Positions 22,930 to 34,805 of a DNA stretch of 64,000 bases are shown here, piece after piece; within the stretch, counting starts at the first letter, position 1, and the number at the start of each line of letters is the position of its first letter. Below the pieces are notes generated by a model. The model searched no databases. It saw only the letters and a program-made list of their open reading frames with translations, and was not told where the DNA came from. The stretch comes from Galeruca laticollis (Eukaryota > Arthropoda > Insecta > Coleoptera > Chrysomelidae). The DNA lies in contig OY998180.1 in assembly GCA_963921935.1 (NCBI GenBank), positions 76,113,262-76,177,261 of the forward strand, written 5' to 3'. The translations under genes and the position numbers were made by a program.

Positions 22930-23905
22930 AAAGAATACATATTATTTTTTTGCCAACCTATCTAATATGCGAGAAAAGTATTGGTTTACCCACAAAAAAG
23001 TTGGAAATTTGAAATTTTTTTTTGAGTTATTTTTACGTTATCCATCAACAACAACACGAAAAAAATGGTTTTTAGGAAAAAAATCCTGTGTGTATGTTGT
23101 CGTCGTCGTCGTTGTCGTTGGCCACTTTTCCTTGCAAGTCTTGTTAGCACGATACAGCCTCCGGAGTGCAATGAGTCACCAATTTTATAATGGAATATTG
23201 TTAAGCACATTTCACAGATGAACCGTATTGATTTTCAGCTCACCAGAGCCAGTACAACGGGTGCTATGGTACTTGAAGTAAGACATTTTGTCGTTTTTCG
23301 AGAAATTTCAGTTTGTTAGCACGATACAGCCTCCGGAGTTCAACAAGTCACCAATTTTATGATTGAATATTATTCAGGGCATCTCACTGATGCACCCTAT
23401 TGATTTTCAGCTCACCAGAGCCAATACAACCGGTGCTACAGTACATTAAGTACGATATTTTTATCATTTTTGGAGAAGTTTCAGTTTTTTAGCACGATAC
23501 AGCCTCCGGAGTATATACAAGTGATGAATTTTATGATTGTATATTATTCAGAGCGTCTTAAAGATGAACCCTGTTGATATTGAGCTCACTAAAGCCAGTA
23601 CAACAGGTGCTGTGGTACTTGAAGTACCAAATTTTTGTCATTTTTGGAGAATTTTCTGTTTGTTAGCACGATACAGCCTCCAGAGAGTATACGATTGATC
23701 AACTTTATGATTAAGTATTGTTCAAGGTGTCTCACAGATGTACCCTATTGATTTTCAGTTGACTAGAACGAGTACAGCGGGTCCTATAAAACTAGATATA
23801 CTAAACTTTAGATTATTTTTGGAGAAATTTCGGTTTGTTAGCACGATACATCTCCCGAAGTGTACACAAGTAACAATTTTATGATAGAATATTGTTGAGG
23901 GCCAC
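22930..23905 (-). repeat. Repeat copy B: 172-bp monomers, inverted
   Basis: Same family as 6843-7800 but in reverse: tail first (GGTTTACCC.., GTCGTCGTCGTTGTCGTTGG) and then units marked by GTTAGCACGATACAGCCTCC at about 23,144, 23,319, 23,490, 23,664 and 23,838. About 950 bp are shared with copy A end to end, including the outer CTATCATAAAATTGTTA end. Copies A and B thus form a 1-kb inverted repeat about 15 kb apart. Confidence 0.88.
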
Positions 23906-24389
23906 AGATGCGGAAAAGTTAGTTTAAATCTTTAAAACCGTTTATTTTTCTAATCAAATGAAATTAACTGTTTCGACCCTTACTTCGTGGAATCAACTCA
24001 TATTCGTGCTTTAAATGAAACTCAATGTTCCTAGCTAATTCCAAAATATAATGAAAAATGTTGTAAATTCCAAAAAAAATGATATTGTTTCGATAACTGA
24101 ATATCATCGTCAGAATGACAGAAGTTACATTTCATTTGATGTCTACCTGATGTTTAGTAGTTATTTTTGGCTAGACCAAGAAGTGACCTACCTTTTGATT
24201 GACTTAATATATGTTAATAGAAAAAAGAAGAAGATGTGATATTTCAAATATTGAAGCTTAGATATTATTAGCCCTATGGTGATATCCTGGATATCATTTT
24301 TCCAATTAAGATCAGTATAACTGTGCAATGGTATAGAAAACCAGGAAAACTATATCTGCTGATCTTTACAATTATCACTTAAGAAGACA
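23906..24389. other. Spacer holding one arm of a distant inverted repeat
   Basis: About 23,938-24,058 is similar, in reverse complement, to about 27,846-27,962 (shared ACGAAGTAAGGGTCGA, GGAATTAGCTAG, GAGTTTCATTTAAA). The rest is unassigned. Confidence 0.6.
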
Positions 24390-24473
24390 GTTTAATAGTG
24401 GAGAACTCCCCATATTTATCTGTTCATTGATCACTTCATATTGTGAGTTTCTTAAGTGTCTTCTAATTTCCAA

Positions 24474-24745
24474 CTATTCAAGGAAATCCAGTTCTTGTTT
24501 CTTATCACAAATATGTAGTACTTCTCGTTCTGTGTTAGGTGTCAATGAATGATTGGTGTCAAGTAGATGTTTTGCGTAATGGAATTTATCTGGTTGTTTT
24601 AATCTGTATGCTCGTAAGTGTTCACTGTATCGGATTTCAAAATTTCTAAGGGTCTGACCCATTTGAGTTTATATATACCTGATTTCTTTAACGGTGGTAT
24701 TTCTGTTTTTACATTTAACAATTTCTTTTAAAACAGAAAGTAACG
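24474..24745 (-). pseudogene. Penelope-like GIY-YIG endonuclease fragment
   Basis: Minus strand: IPPLKKSGIYKLK (the GIY half), then, after a deletion and frame change that removes the usual Cys pair and Tyr-Ile, MGQTLRNFEIRYSEHLRAYR (the YIG half with Arg, Glu-His), then KFHYAKHLLDTNHSL, EVLHICDKKQELDFLE. The His, Asn and final Glu-rich helix fit the GIY-YIG fold. A remnant only. Confidence 0.72.
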
Positions 24746-24993
24746 TAAGTACAACACAACAAACTACACTATAACCTATCAAATAATATTTCAAAACTAT
24801 ACACAACACAACCACAACACAAGGATTTCACATTCCACACACAATCAGAATAACGCCACAATAATTTTATTCCACTAACTGTGCACTTACGACGTTAACT
24901 GCTTGAATAAGGCGGAGCGATTGAGCTCCTGCCCCACTCCAGGGTTTTGTCTACTGCACAACCAGTTCTCGGAGGCATACGTACGCTTGTCGA

Positions 24994-25268
24994 CCAGTAC
25001 TTCAAGTACCATAGCACCAGTTGTACTGGCGCTGGGGAGCTGAAAAGCAATAGGGCTCTTCTATGAGATGTCCTGAACAAAATTCACCCATAAAATTGGT
25101 GACACGTTGCGTTACAGAGGCTGATTCGTACTAACAAGACATGTTACAAAAAGTGGCCGACGACGATAAACACGCAGGTTTTTTTTTCTAAAAACCAATT
25201 CTTTTGGGTTATCTAAACCAATTTTTTTCTCACATATTAGATAGGGTTAGGCGAAAAAGTAAAAACAA
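24994..25268 (+). repeat. Repeat copy C: partial unit and tail of the 172-bp family
   Basis: Contains TACTTCAAGTACCATAGCAC, GAGCTGAAAAGCAATAGGG, CCCATAAAATTGGTGACACG, GTGGCCGACGACGA and the closing TAGATAGGGTTAGG word, as in copies A and B. Only one monomer and the tail remain. Confidence 0.8.
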
Positions 25269-25540
25269 GAGTGGCCCAGCTCAAAAAGAGAATCTAAAGA
25301 CGCTTCAAAGCGTTACCCATAATCGTAAGGATGGATGGGCTCGATGATGATGATGATTAGACTGCACAGTTTCCCTATTTCTTTTCATTTTAATTATAAT
25401 TGTGATATTTATTGCTGTTTTCCAGAGAATAATAAAATCTGTCAGTCCATATCAACTTACATATTGTATTTCCTTCGTTTTTCTTCACTCTCAATCTCAT
25501 TTAAAAAAAATCCCAATGGCACAGGACCAATTGGACAGTC
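25269..25540. other. Possible RTE 3' tail
   Basis: GATGATGATGATGAT at about 25,343-25,357, after a short non-repetitive segment, resembles the ATG-triplet tail of the RTE element at 0.75 kb. There is no coding support. Confidence 0.3.
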
Positions 25541-26270
25541 TTATTTCAGTAACATGTTTGCATAAAACCGAAAATAAAAAATTAGATACAAAAGTAATAG
25601 AGATGTACAAAAAACCAAAGTAACATTCTGGCATCAAATCAAAAACAAAAAAATTAAAAAAAATTCTGGTAAGTTTGTGAACTTTCTTAAATAAATGTTT
25701 TAATGTACGATTTAGAGAAAAATGTTAGATACAAAAGTTGTAGAACGTGTTAAGGTCTATAAAAAAGCTCAGTAACTTTTTTGCGTCAAATGAAAAACAA
25801 AGGAAATACGATTTTTTTTCAACTTTGACAGGCCGCCATTTGGTTTTTTCTGGGCCGATTTGGCTCATTAACGAACTCGTCGAAGATTTTTGCCTAACCG
25901 ATTTTGAAGCGAGTTTGGTTTCGATCCGTCAAAAAATACGCCCTTTATCGTGCTTACAAATTCAGTTATAATTTGTGAATTTTCTTAAATAAATGTTTTA
26001 ATGTACGATTTTGAGAAAAATGTTAAATACAAAAGTTGTAAAACGTGTTAAGGTCTATAAAAAAGCTTAGTAACTTTTTTGCGTCAAATGAAAAACAAAG
26101 GAAATACGATTTTTTTTTCAACTTTGACAGGCCGCCATTTTGTTTTTACTGGGCCGATTTGGCTCCTTAACGAACTCGTCCAAGAGTTTGGCCTAACCGA
26201 TTTTTGTAGTGAGTTTGGTTTCGATCCGTCAAAAAATACGCTCTCTATCGTGCTTGCAAATTCCGTTATA
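25541..26270 (+). repeat. Tandem repeat, 298-bp unit, about 2.4 copies
   Basis: TAGAACGTGTTAAGGTCTAT at 25,741 and TAAAACGTGTTAAGGTCTAT at 26,039 mark two near-identical units, with shared GGCCGCCATTT, GGGCCGATTTGGCTC and TTTCGATCCGTCAAAAAATA. A decayed partial unit precedes them (about 25,560-25,670). The last unit ends in a (TA)n tract. Confidence 0.85.

Positions 26271-26363
<93 letters not shown>
26271..26363. repeat. (AC)n(TA)n microsatellite
   Basis: Short ACAC run followed by about 85 bp of TA with a single CA variant. Confidence 0.95.
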
Positions 26364-28045
26364 ACCTTTGGAACGGAGGGTGATTTTGGCATCTAGGAAC
26401 ACCAAAACGAATAACTGCATTGAAATTTTTCCGAAGTCGCATCATGCTACTCTCTACAATAGCCCTATTTCATTCTGAAATAAGACTAAAACCACTTTTC
26501 TGTGAATATTCTCAATCCGAGTGGTATCGAGTTTACATTTCACTTGTATTTGCATATTCTGATTTATTGAAACAAGTAAAAGAAAAACTCTTCATGCGAG
26601 TTACATTGTAACAATAAACCATTATGATACATTGTTGCAATGAATGGTGTGTTGTTCCAGCCAGACGCTGATAGTGCAGAATATGCAGTTTTATATTATA
26701 AATTCTCGAGATAAACATTCATTAGAAGATCTGATCTCATTGTTGTTAGTTATATTTTAATCTCTGTATTTTCACTGTTATACCTTTACTTAAAATAAAT
26801 TGTAATTTATGTTTTTAAAAAGTTGATTTTCGAAACCGAAAATATAATTTGCGATTTATATTCCAATAATGCATGATTTGATTTATTTTCATTCGTGTTA
26901 TTCTTAGTTAATTTCACTTATAGGGATTTTTTTAGTAGAAACATAATAGGTTTCCAAGGTCAAATAAAACCTAAGATGAATCCAAGTTTGTAGAGTAAAA
27001 CATTCCTCTTAGGAAGACAATGTATTTGAAAATTCATCGAGAATAAATTCGGTCGCAAATAGCTGATTCAGTAGAAACGAGATAATTCGGGACTGGATTT
27101 CTGGTTAGTAAAAATATCTCTTTTCCAATACCAGCCAATCTATAACAACGATATTATTCCAAGGTTAGATAATGTCGAATAAGCTGAAGCCCGGAGAACA
27201 TTCAGTAAAATATACACTTTGTGATGTAGTGCAGAAAAATACTTTGAAAGAGTAAACTGGGATGAAATTTTGAATATCAGTTGGAACGAATTAACCAGAA
27301 ACTATTCACTGAAACACAGACCAGACGAAAATTAAGCTTTCATTTCCCTTACAAAATACTTTCACTTATAATGATTCTTATTTGTGACATACATTATTAT
27401 CAAATTCCGTTATACTGACCAACATAACATATATTTCAATCACTATAAGCAATTTATTTGAATATATAAAGCACAACACCTGTGGTTTTGTGAGAAAAAT
27501 TTAGAAATTCTAGCATATTTTCGTATGTTCATTTGAAAATGATTCAATCGAGGCAGCATTTCAGGGATTACTGATGACAAGTGAGAGCTTCAATTTCCTG
27601 TAGCGGATAATGATCTTCGTCAACATTTCAAAGGTGTTTTTAAGACAAATTGAGATTTTGTTTGTGTTAATTTTCTTTTGTTTCGAAAAGGAAATAATCT
27701 GTGAGTAACGTAGAAATTTCAACCGTTTGAAATGTGGTGTTATGGTTTTAGCACTGAAAAGATGCTCAAAAAGAAGAAAACAAGAGATGTAGGGTAGAAA
27801 CCGAAGAAGAATTATTCACATTTCAGTTGGATTAGGTCAATTTTCATTATATTGTGGAATTAGCTAGAAACAGTGAGTTTCATTTAAAACACTAATATGA
27901 GTAGATTACACGAAGTAAGGGTCGAGACAGTTAATTTTAATTAAAAAAGAGTCGAAAATGTTTTTTCTCAAATACATATAAATAAAAACAATACCAGGTC
28001 TCTATTTCAGTTTGTCCATATTTACCAAAACTTACAAACCCGTAT
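26364..28045. other. Unassigned DNA
   Basis: No gene recognised. About 27,846-27,962 is the second arm of the inverted repeat described at 23,938-24,058. Confidence 0.5.
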
Positions 28046-28105
28046 GATATGTACGTTACTGGTTATTTATTCAAATATTAGAAATGACACAACGCAAAAA
28101 TTTGT
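28046..28105 (+). pseudogene. Tiny P-element transposase remnant
   Basis: TACGTTACTGGTTATTTATT at 28,052-28,071 is identical to 20 bp of the P-type transposase near 20,068-20,087. The following codons (YVTGYLFK.., H..IC) keep the Lys/His/Cys pattern of its C-terminal region (YVTGYLLKKC..HSCDIC) despite stops. It is a second, older copy of the same family reduced to about 60 bp. Confidence 0.5.
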
Positions 28106-28584
28106 TGAAACGCCTTGTTTATATGGGATACTAGATGTTCCTGACTAGATATAGTTTTGAAAATTCCAATTTTTCTGGATATAATTTGCAATCTATTGCA
28201 ATTTGCATGTTCGCGTGTCAGTAATAGAGGTGGAGACATCTTTTAGCTCGGGTATTCTCTATAAAGTGTGCAACTTTCCAAAACGCAGTTATGAAAAACT
28301 TTTCGTTTTCCTCAATTACGCATCGAAAATGCAATAACTTCGCTGTAGAATGGGGCTATTTTGCATAAACCAGAGTCTGAAAGACTTTTATGAATCAAAT
28401 TAGTAAACGTTGAATTTTTATTTTATTTTATTTATTTAATGTCGCCCAAACCACAGAGGTTATAAGCGACAACTGTTTTAATTCCTTAATGGAAGTTACT
28501 TATGTTAAACAATAATATAAAGTGTATTCTACATTAGCATTATAGATAGTTATTTATTAATTATGATGTATCAACGTTTTAAAC

Positions 28585-31500
28585 TTAAATATCTTGCATG
28601 TTAATCTCCTTAAGAAACTTAATAATGTTGTCCACGTTGCTATTGTCTCTGAGTATGTCGGATATGTTCAGTGAAAAGTTGAATTTATTTCTGGTGTTGT
28701 TGAATTTTTGACATTCCACTAAAATATGTTTTATTGTTATGTTAGTTTGGCATGTATCGCAATAAGGGATGTTTTTTTGTGTGATAAGATGGATGTGTGT
28801 GTGGCGAGTGTGGCCGATTTGAAGGCGTGAGAGTATCACTTGCTTTTCCCTAGATGGTAGAAAGTCTGGCCGTTGTAGCGCACTTTCTTCAATTTTGCTT
28901 AGCTTCTCGGAGAACTGCGACCACTTGATTTGCCACGCACGGCGAACTATATTTTTAAAGCACGATTTAGGTCACTAAGCACTATCTTTTTTAGTTGTAC
29001 ACAAACGTCATATGTTGGTGCTTCACGTGCCAGATGGTCCACTGACTCGTTTCCACTGACTCCGATATGTGAGGGTACCGAGATAAATACTGCCTCTTTT
29101 CCTCTTTTTGCGGCGTTCTGGAGTTCACTGTTCTTCGTGTATAGGGTTATTGGGATACATGTGTTGGATCTCGCACAGGGCACTCATTGAGTCCGTTATA
29201 ATTGTAAACTTGTTTTGGTCGGATTTATTAATGTGCTTCATGGCTTCTAGGATTTCGTTGAAAATGCTAAACTTGTTGTGTAGCTTGAATTTGGCGTTCT
29301 GAGTTTTGGAGAAGATTGCTGCTCCTACTCCTTCGGCTGTTTTCGAAGCTTCAGTGTAAATATGATGATAGTCGTTGAAATTGTTTATTATGGCACTGAA
29401 GTGATTTTATATAACGGCTGCTGAGATTTCGTGTTTATTAAATTTTGATACTTCTGTGATTATTTGCGGTTGGTATATGGTCCATGGTGGGGGAGAGTTT
29501 TTGCTGGGATGGTGAATTGTGAGAAATGATATGGAGTATTCGTGGAGTAAGCGGTTGAGTCGCTCGTAAAGGGGCGGATGGTATCGGGGGTGAGTTGAGA
29601 AGTACAAGTTGAATCGGTTGCTATGGACATTATGATACTTTGGGTTTTCTGGTGTGGCTCAAACTTTGCTAGCGTAGGACAAACTTAGAAAAACTCTCCT
29701 GAAGTCTAAGAGAATATGACCTGCTTCACAACACATGCTAAGAGTGGGGCTTGTACGAAAAGCTCCTAGTGCAATACGTAGTCCAGTGTTTTGAATGACG
29801 TCTAGTTGTTTTAGGACGGACTTTTTAGCCGAGTTGTATACCACTGAATCATAATCTATTTTTGACCTTATTAATTTAATATTTAAAAGATGTGTATATG
29901 CTTAATAGAGTTGATGTATCGCTTCCCCAGGAAATATTTGAAAGAGCTTTTACTATGTATATGGCTTGGTGGCAGGCACCCTTTAGGTTTGTAACGTGGT
30001 TTTTCCAGGATAGTTTGCTGTCAAAAGTTAGACCGAGAAATTTTGTTTCCGTATCGAATGTTATAAGATAAGGCATTTTGTTTTTTCGGTCGAGAAATTG
30101 AGTCCGGTTGTGTGTGTTGTGTTTGACCATTTCTGAAGGTTGTCTAGTGTTGTTTGAAGAATCCGTTGGGTGGATTTTGGGTATGTTCCTAGTAGAAGGA
30201 CGAGGTCATCTGCATAAAGTCTGCCTTTCACTGGTAAGTGACAATGTTTCATGATGTCATTGATTGCCACTAAGAATAAAGTCATGCTCAAAACTGTCCT
30301 TGAGGTACTCCGTTTTCTTGAATTCTGGGTGTTGATACTTTTCCATTTGATCGTACTCTGAACGTTCTAAATTGTTTATGCCCCAGGATTGTAGCTTTTT
30401 AAAGATACCGAATCTCCCTCTGCAATCATAAGCTTCTGTTATGTTACAAAAAACATCCAAACAGTGCTGCTTGTTTATTAGCGCTTCGTGAATTTCGGAT
30501 TACAAGTCCACTAGATTATCGGTCGTAGATCTGTTCTGGCGAAAACCGTTTTGTTTAGGAATCAGGAGCTATTTGTTTAGAGAATCGGTCTGTAGGAGTG
30601 GGGGTCTAATTTTGGTTCTTGAGGTTTAAGGATGGGGATTATATACGAGTCCGACTAAGATTTGGGGAAGTGATATTGTATCCAAATTGTATTTAGGATG
30701 TCAAGGAGATATTTTCTCGCGCTAAAGCTTAATTTTTGGATAAAGATTATAGGCATGTGGTCTGGACCGGGAGATGAACTTTTCGTGATAAATCAGGCGT
30801 CGTCTAGTTCTAATAAAATAATAGAGTTCATGCTGACATTGTCATTATATGTGACTTGTGTTTCCTCTTATTTATTTCGAATTTTGCATTGGAGAAATTG
30901 TGGAGTGTAATTATCGTTACTGGAATTTTGTTCAAAATAGTCTGCGAATATTTCTGCTATATCTCCTGCTGTAGAGATCGCTTTGTCTTTATGTTTTAAT
31001 ATTTTGATTTCAGTGTTATGTCATTTTCCGGATAGTTGAATTTTTTCCCACATGGTAGAGACGGGTGTGCAATTGTTGATGGATTATACAAAGGTTTTCC
31101 AGCTTTCTGTTTTGCTTTTTTTGGTCAAATAACGTGCTCCAGCTCTGCATCTATTATATTCTATTTTGTTGTCAGTTGTAGGGTGTCGCCGATATTTATT
31201 AAAGGCTTGCTTGTATGCTTTGATGGTTTCGCAGCATTTATTGTTCCACCATGGGGCTGGGATGTGAATTTTGAGTATTTTGGTTTTGCCAACTGCCATA
31301 TGATCTTGTTGTAATAGTACTTGTGAGAATTGTGAGAAGGTTGAGGCTATATTTGAAGTGGCAGTGTTCGGAAGGTCTCGAAGGCATTGGTCTGCGAAAA
31401 GTGTCCAGTTAGCTTGGTTTAATTTCCATATTGAGAAAGGAGTGGTATTGGCTATGGAAAATGTTCGGGTTATAAATATGGGAAAATGATCGCTGCAATA

Positions 31501-32089
31501 TAATTTGGGGTAGACATCTCAGTTTAAAGAAGTTTGTAGAGCAAGATCGCACTTAGTCAAGTCGATAGCTGAGGCGCCTCGGGATTGTATGTTAAATATT
31601 GTAGGTTCTCCTCTGTTTAGGATATTCATGTTGTTATTTTCCAGTAGTTGTTCGATAACGCTTCCTGCTGTGTTTAGATCCCCAGTATAGGCTATGGCTA
31701 TTGAAATCTTCGAATAAGATACGAGGGGATGGGATCTGTTGAAGTAGTTCCTCGATAGCGTGGATTGTGAGAATTTCATCGGGTGGAATATAGAGGTTAC
31801 ATATTGAGATAATTTTGTCGCTGTTCATGGTGACAGCGACTGCCTCTAGGGATGTATTTAAAGTTATAGTTTTTATTTCAAATGTCTCATTGACGTAAAA
31901 GGCTACTCCGCCATTTGCCTCAACTCTATTGGTTCTTTTTCGGTAAAAACCTTTAAAATTTTTTAATTCGGCATTATAGGAACCTCTAAACTTGGTTTCT
32001 TGGAGACAGATTATTGATGGTGTGATTTGAGAGATCAGAATTTTTAACATTTCATAACGGGTATGGTACCCGTTAAGGCTCCATTGCAA
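28585..32089 (-). pseudogene. LINE ORF2: endonuclease, RT, RNase H
   Basis: From 32,089: QWSLNGYHTRYEMLKILI, ICLQETKFRGS (metal-binding Glu), GGVAFYVNETFEI, ICNLYIPPDE and RILFEDFNSHSLYWGS. The usual GDFN is EDFN, so a catalytic-loop Gly is lost. The RT includes GRLYADDLVLLLG (YADD at about 30,219-30,208) and LGLTFDSKLSWKNHV. RNase H traces include FISVPSHIGVSGNESVDHLA (HxGxxGN-x-x-x-D). The tail is RLQIGHTRHTHIHLI, CDTCQTNITIKHILVECQKF, ending at 28,585. The frame is broken in at least eight places, so it is dead. Confidence 0.82.
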
Positions 32090-32110
32090 TATGGACTTGA
32101 ATGATAAGAG

Positions 32111-33180
32111 CTAAGAATTTTCTTGGGAGGAGAAAAGATCGCTGTCTAGTGCTGCGGTTGTTCGGAGTTGGTAGTTAAGTTTTCGCTTTATCTTTAACAT
32201 TCTTGTTTTCATCCTTGTTGAGTATTGGGCATATATTGTATTCATAACGTTTAGGAACCCTGGTATGTCGTCTGTGTACGTTTTAAGAACATCCAAAATG
32301 TCTGCGATGTGTAGGGATGATTCAAAAAAATTTAGAGTGAAATTGTCTTTGTTGCTTTCGAAAACTTGTTGTAACGGATGCATTTCCTCTTGTATTGATT
32401 TTTCTGATTTTATTTTCTTGGGTTTGGGTCTTTGAAATACGGGTTTTTGTTTGAGGTCTCTTATCGGTCGGGTTGAATCCGATATTTGTCATTTAACAGT
32501 GTTCGTTGAGGTTTCTTGGACAGTGTTTTGGGATGTATCGATTGTCTAGTTTTGTGCAGTATTGTTTTCTTCAGGGTTTTGGTTGTTTTCAGTTAGTGAA
32601 GGTGTGAATATAATTTGATTATGTAAACTATGAGATGAGATGTTGGCTACGTCTGTCGGTTTGTGAGGAGATCAATGGTGGTGCTGTGTTGTTGGATGTT
32701 AGTGTTGGACATGATGCGGCTAAGTGTCCTACTCGCTTGTATGTGAAACATTCGAGGTTGTCGATAGTTATGGAAATTCGATACGAGGTGTTCTCAAATT
32801 TTACGACAAATGATGTTGGTATTGTTTTATATCTTTCAAGGGGCGAGATATATGTTTGTCATCGGAAGCTATGAATGTAACTCTGGGCGAGATACATTTA
32901 TTTTCAGAAAATTGATTGGTGACAGCAGGGTGAGGCCTAGTTTTAGGAGTTCTGTTTCCAGAGTTTAGTGTGGAATGCTAGGGCAGAGGTTGGATAGTAC
33001 AATTCGTTGGCTTGGAGTTATAAGTCTGCGGGCGGGTATTAATTCACTGTTTATTTTGATTGACCCAGCATTTTCTAAAAATGAGTCTATTAATTCTTCA
33101 GAGCTTAAGTAAATGCATATTTTGTTTTGTGAAATTCTTGAAGCGAAGGTAATGTCCTTGGGGTTTACAGAGCTTCCCAA
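32111..33180 (-). pseudogene. LINE ORF1 (Gag-like) with degenerate zinc knuckle
   Basis: Visible pieces: KDITFASRISQNKICIYL and SEELIDSFLENAGSIKIN, an RRM-like nucleic-acid-binding stretch; ECFTYKRVGHLAASCP near 32,760-32,710, a CCHC knuckle in which the second Cys is Tyr; and an Ile/Lys-rich C-terminus ending in LFSSQENS at 32,111. It would coat LINE RNA. Several stops lie between the pieces. It lies directly upstream of ORF2. Confidence 0.62.
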
Positions 33181-33475
33181 ACCTATTAAATAGTCCTCGA
33201 TTTTTCCATTTTCAACAGAGTTGAATAGAATGGCTTGCTGTTTGTCAGGAAATTGGAATGGTGTCCGATTTTTGTTGGCTGCAGCTGCATATCATTGACG
33301 GTTGTTTCGGGGTAAATTGTTTGATGTTATCGAGTTCGAAGGTGAGTTGGAGATATGATCTCCGTGCTCGTTGTTATCCATTAATCGGCCGCCACAATTA
33401 TGATTTTAGTTTCTGGGTAGGTACGGACCTGTTCTCCTTCTGAACTTGCTCTGCTTATCGCTGTTATCAGTGTAT

Positions 33476-34160
33476 ACGGAATAATGGATGTGTACCGCTT
33501 TACAATAAATGCTGGTTTACGTATTAAAGAAACTCTAACTACTCACAATTTACTTCGAAATTACTAGAGTTAGTTTGCACTAGACGATTGACTAGTTAAA
33601 ATATTTTATTTACTTCAAGTAACACTATGATTGTCGAATTATTCAGAGCTGACATCACACGAACTAGTTCGAGTTTTGTCAGGGTTGGCACTGTAAACAT
33701 TGAATTCTAATGATAAAACGAAACTAAACCAAAATAATTTATTTATTTCTGTTTCAGGTAAATGATGTTCTGGTTCACTCAATTCCGTAAGTGATTATGA
33801 TATTTAAATTCTGCAACAGAATAATTTTTTAGATTTTATTATACTTGTATCTTACAAAATATTGATTTGATTTTACTTATCACATGATTTTACATAACAT
33901 AATGAAATTATTCCGAATAATATCATTGTTAAGTTGTGCGATGTATTGGCGTTGTTTGAAACTAATCGACTAAGACATGCTGTCGAAGCACATCTTCCAA
34001 CTCCACTAACAAGGTCGTTGTATTGAATTTCTGGTTTCCTACATTTTCAATCATTTTCACACTTGTTTTTCTCGATAATGTAGTTAATTATAACATGGTA
34101 GAATAGTAGATATAGATAAATACTAAATCATTATAAAAATGAGGGAATTTCAATGAGTAG
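33476..34160. other. Unassigned DNA
   Basis: No gene or repeat recognised between the LINE 5' end and the second Harbinger element. Confidence 0.5.
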
Positions 34161-34419
34161 AGAGAATAAAAAGTAGCATCTATGGTGTAGTATTAGCGTC
34201 ACTCGAATTTTATGTGAATAGGCAGGTGCTAATACTACACTGTTATTACTTGAGAAAGTGAAGTATCAGCCGGAAAATGTAAGATGCAACTACTTGGTTA
34301 GTTACTTCTCCGTGGTAGTTATATCTACTCTTCATGTTGGGACTAGTTATATTTCGTAAATAACCTTTACGTCCATTCGATTGTTATCAATTTTGTGTTT
34401 AGTTGTTAACAATAATAAT

Positions 34420-34800
34420 ATGTCGTCGTCTGGCGAAGATTAGTTAGCAGATAAGAAGGGTTGTGAGCATACGTATTTGTTCGTTTGCTTGCAGAACATG
34501 CAGTAATTTACGAAAAATCTAGAATACCTAAAGTTTCCATAGCCAAAAAACACGCTAGGAAAACTATTGCTGACGAGTTTTCCCACGCAGTCAGTAAAGG
34601 AATGATATCGGCACAATTGAACAAGACCAAATTAAAGAAAAACAGATGTGAATGCTACGGGTAATATGCCCGTCAAAATTCCAGGAAGTATAGCCCTCGG
34701 AGTGGAAGTACCCGAAAAAGTAGAAAGTGTACAGGCCACAAAAGGATTAGATTTATTTCAGCGTGCAGAAAACATTGATTATGCTTACAATTGTGAACTC
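34420..34800 (+). pseudogene. Harbinger Myb/SANT-like protein, truncated by a LINE
   Basis: ATG 34,420 starts MSSSGED followed by a TAG. Downstream the frame reads HAVIYEKSRIPKVSIAKKHA, RKTIADEFSHAVSKGMISAQ, LNKTKLKKN, then in another frame KKTDVNATGNMPVKIPG. This corresponds to the Myb/SANT-like block of Harbinger accessory proteins (compare TDLKKTGNKRIKL at 12.1 kb). The LINE tail begins where the frame dissolves (about 34,800). Confidence 0.6.
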
Positions 34801-34805
34801 ATTTG

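Larger units (their letters stand above)
28411..33475 (-). mobile_element. I-type LINE, nearly full length, decayed
   Basis: Minus-strand order: ORF1 with zinc-knuckle trace (33.2-32.1 kb), endonuclease (32.1-31.5 kb), reverse transcriptase (31.3-29.7 kb), RNase H (29.3-28.9 kb), Cys/His tail (28.8-28.6 kb), and a 3' TAAATAAATAAAATAAAA tail at about 28,411-28,440. RNase H plus a CCHC ORF1 points to the I/ingi group; jockey-like is the alternative. Many frame changes and stops. The 5' end near 33,475 is approximate. Confidence 0.8.

Noticed and set aside
22718..23221. 167-codon plus-strand frame
   Set aside because: Runs off-frame through the integrase Cys-rich tail and into the monomer-repeat tail; the true integrase frame is different.
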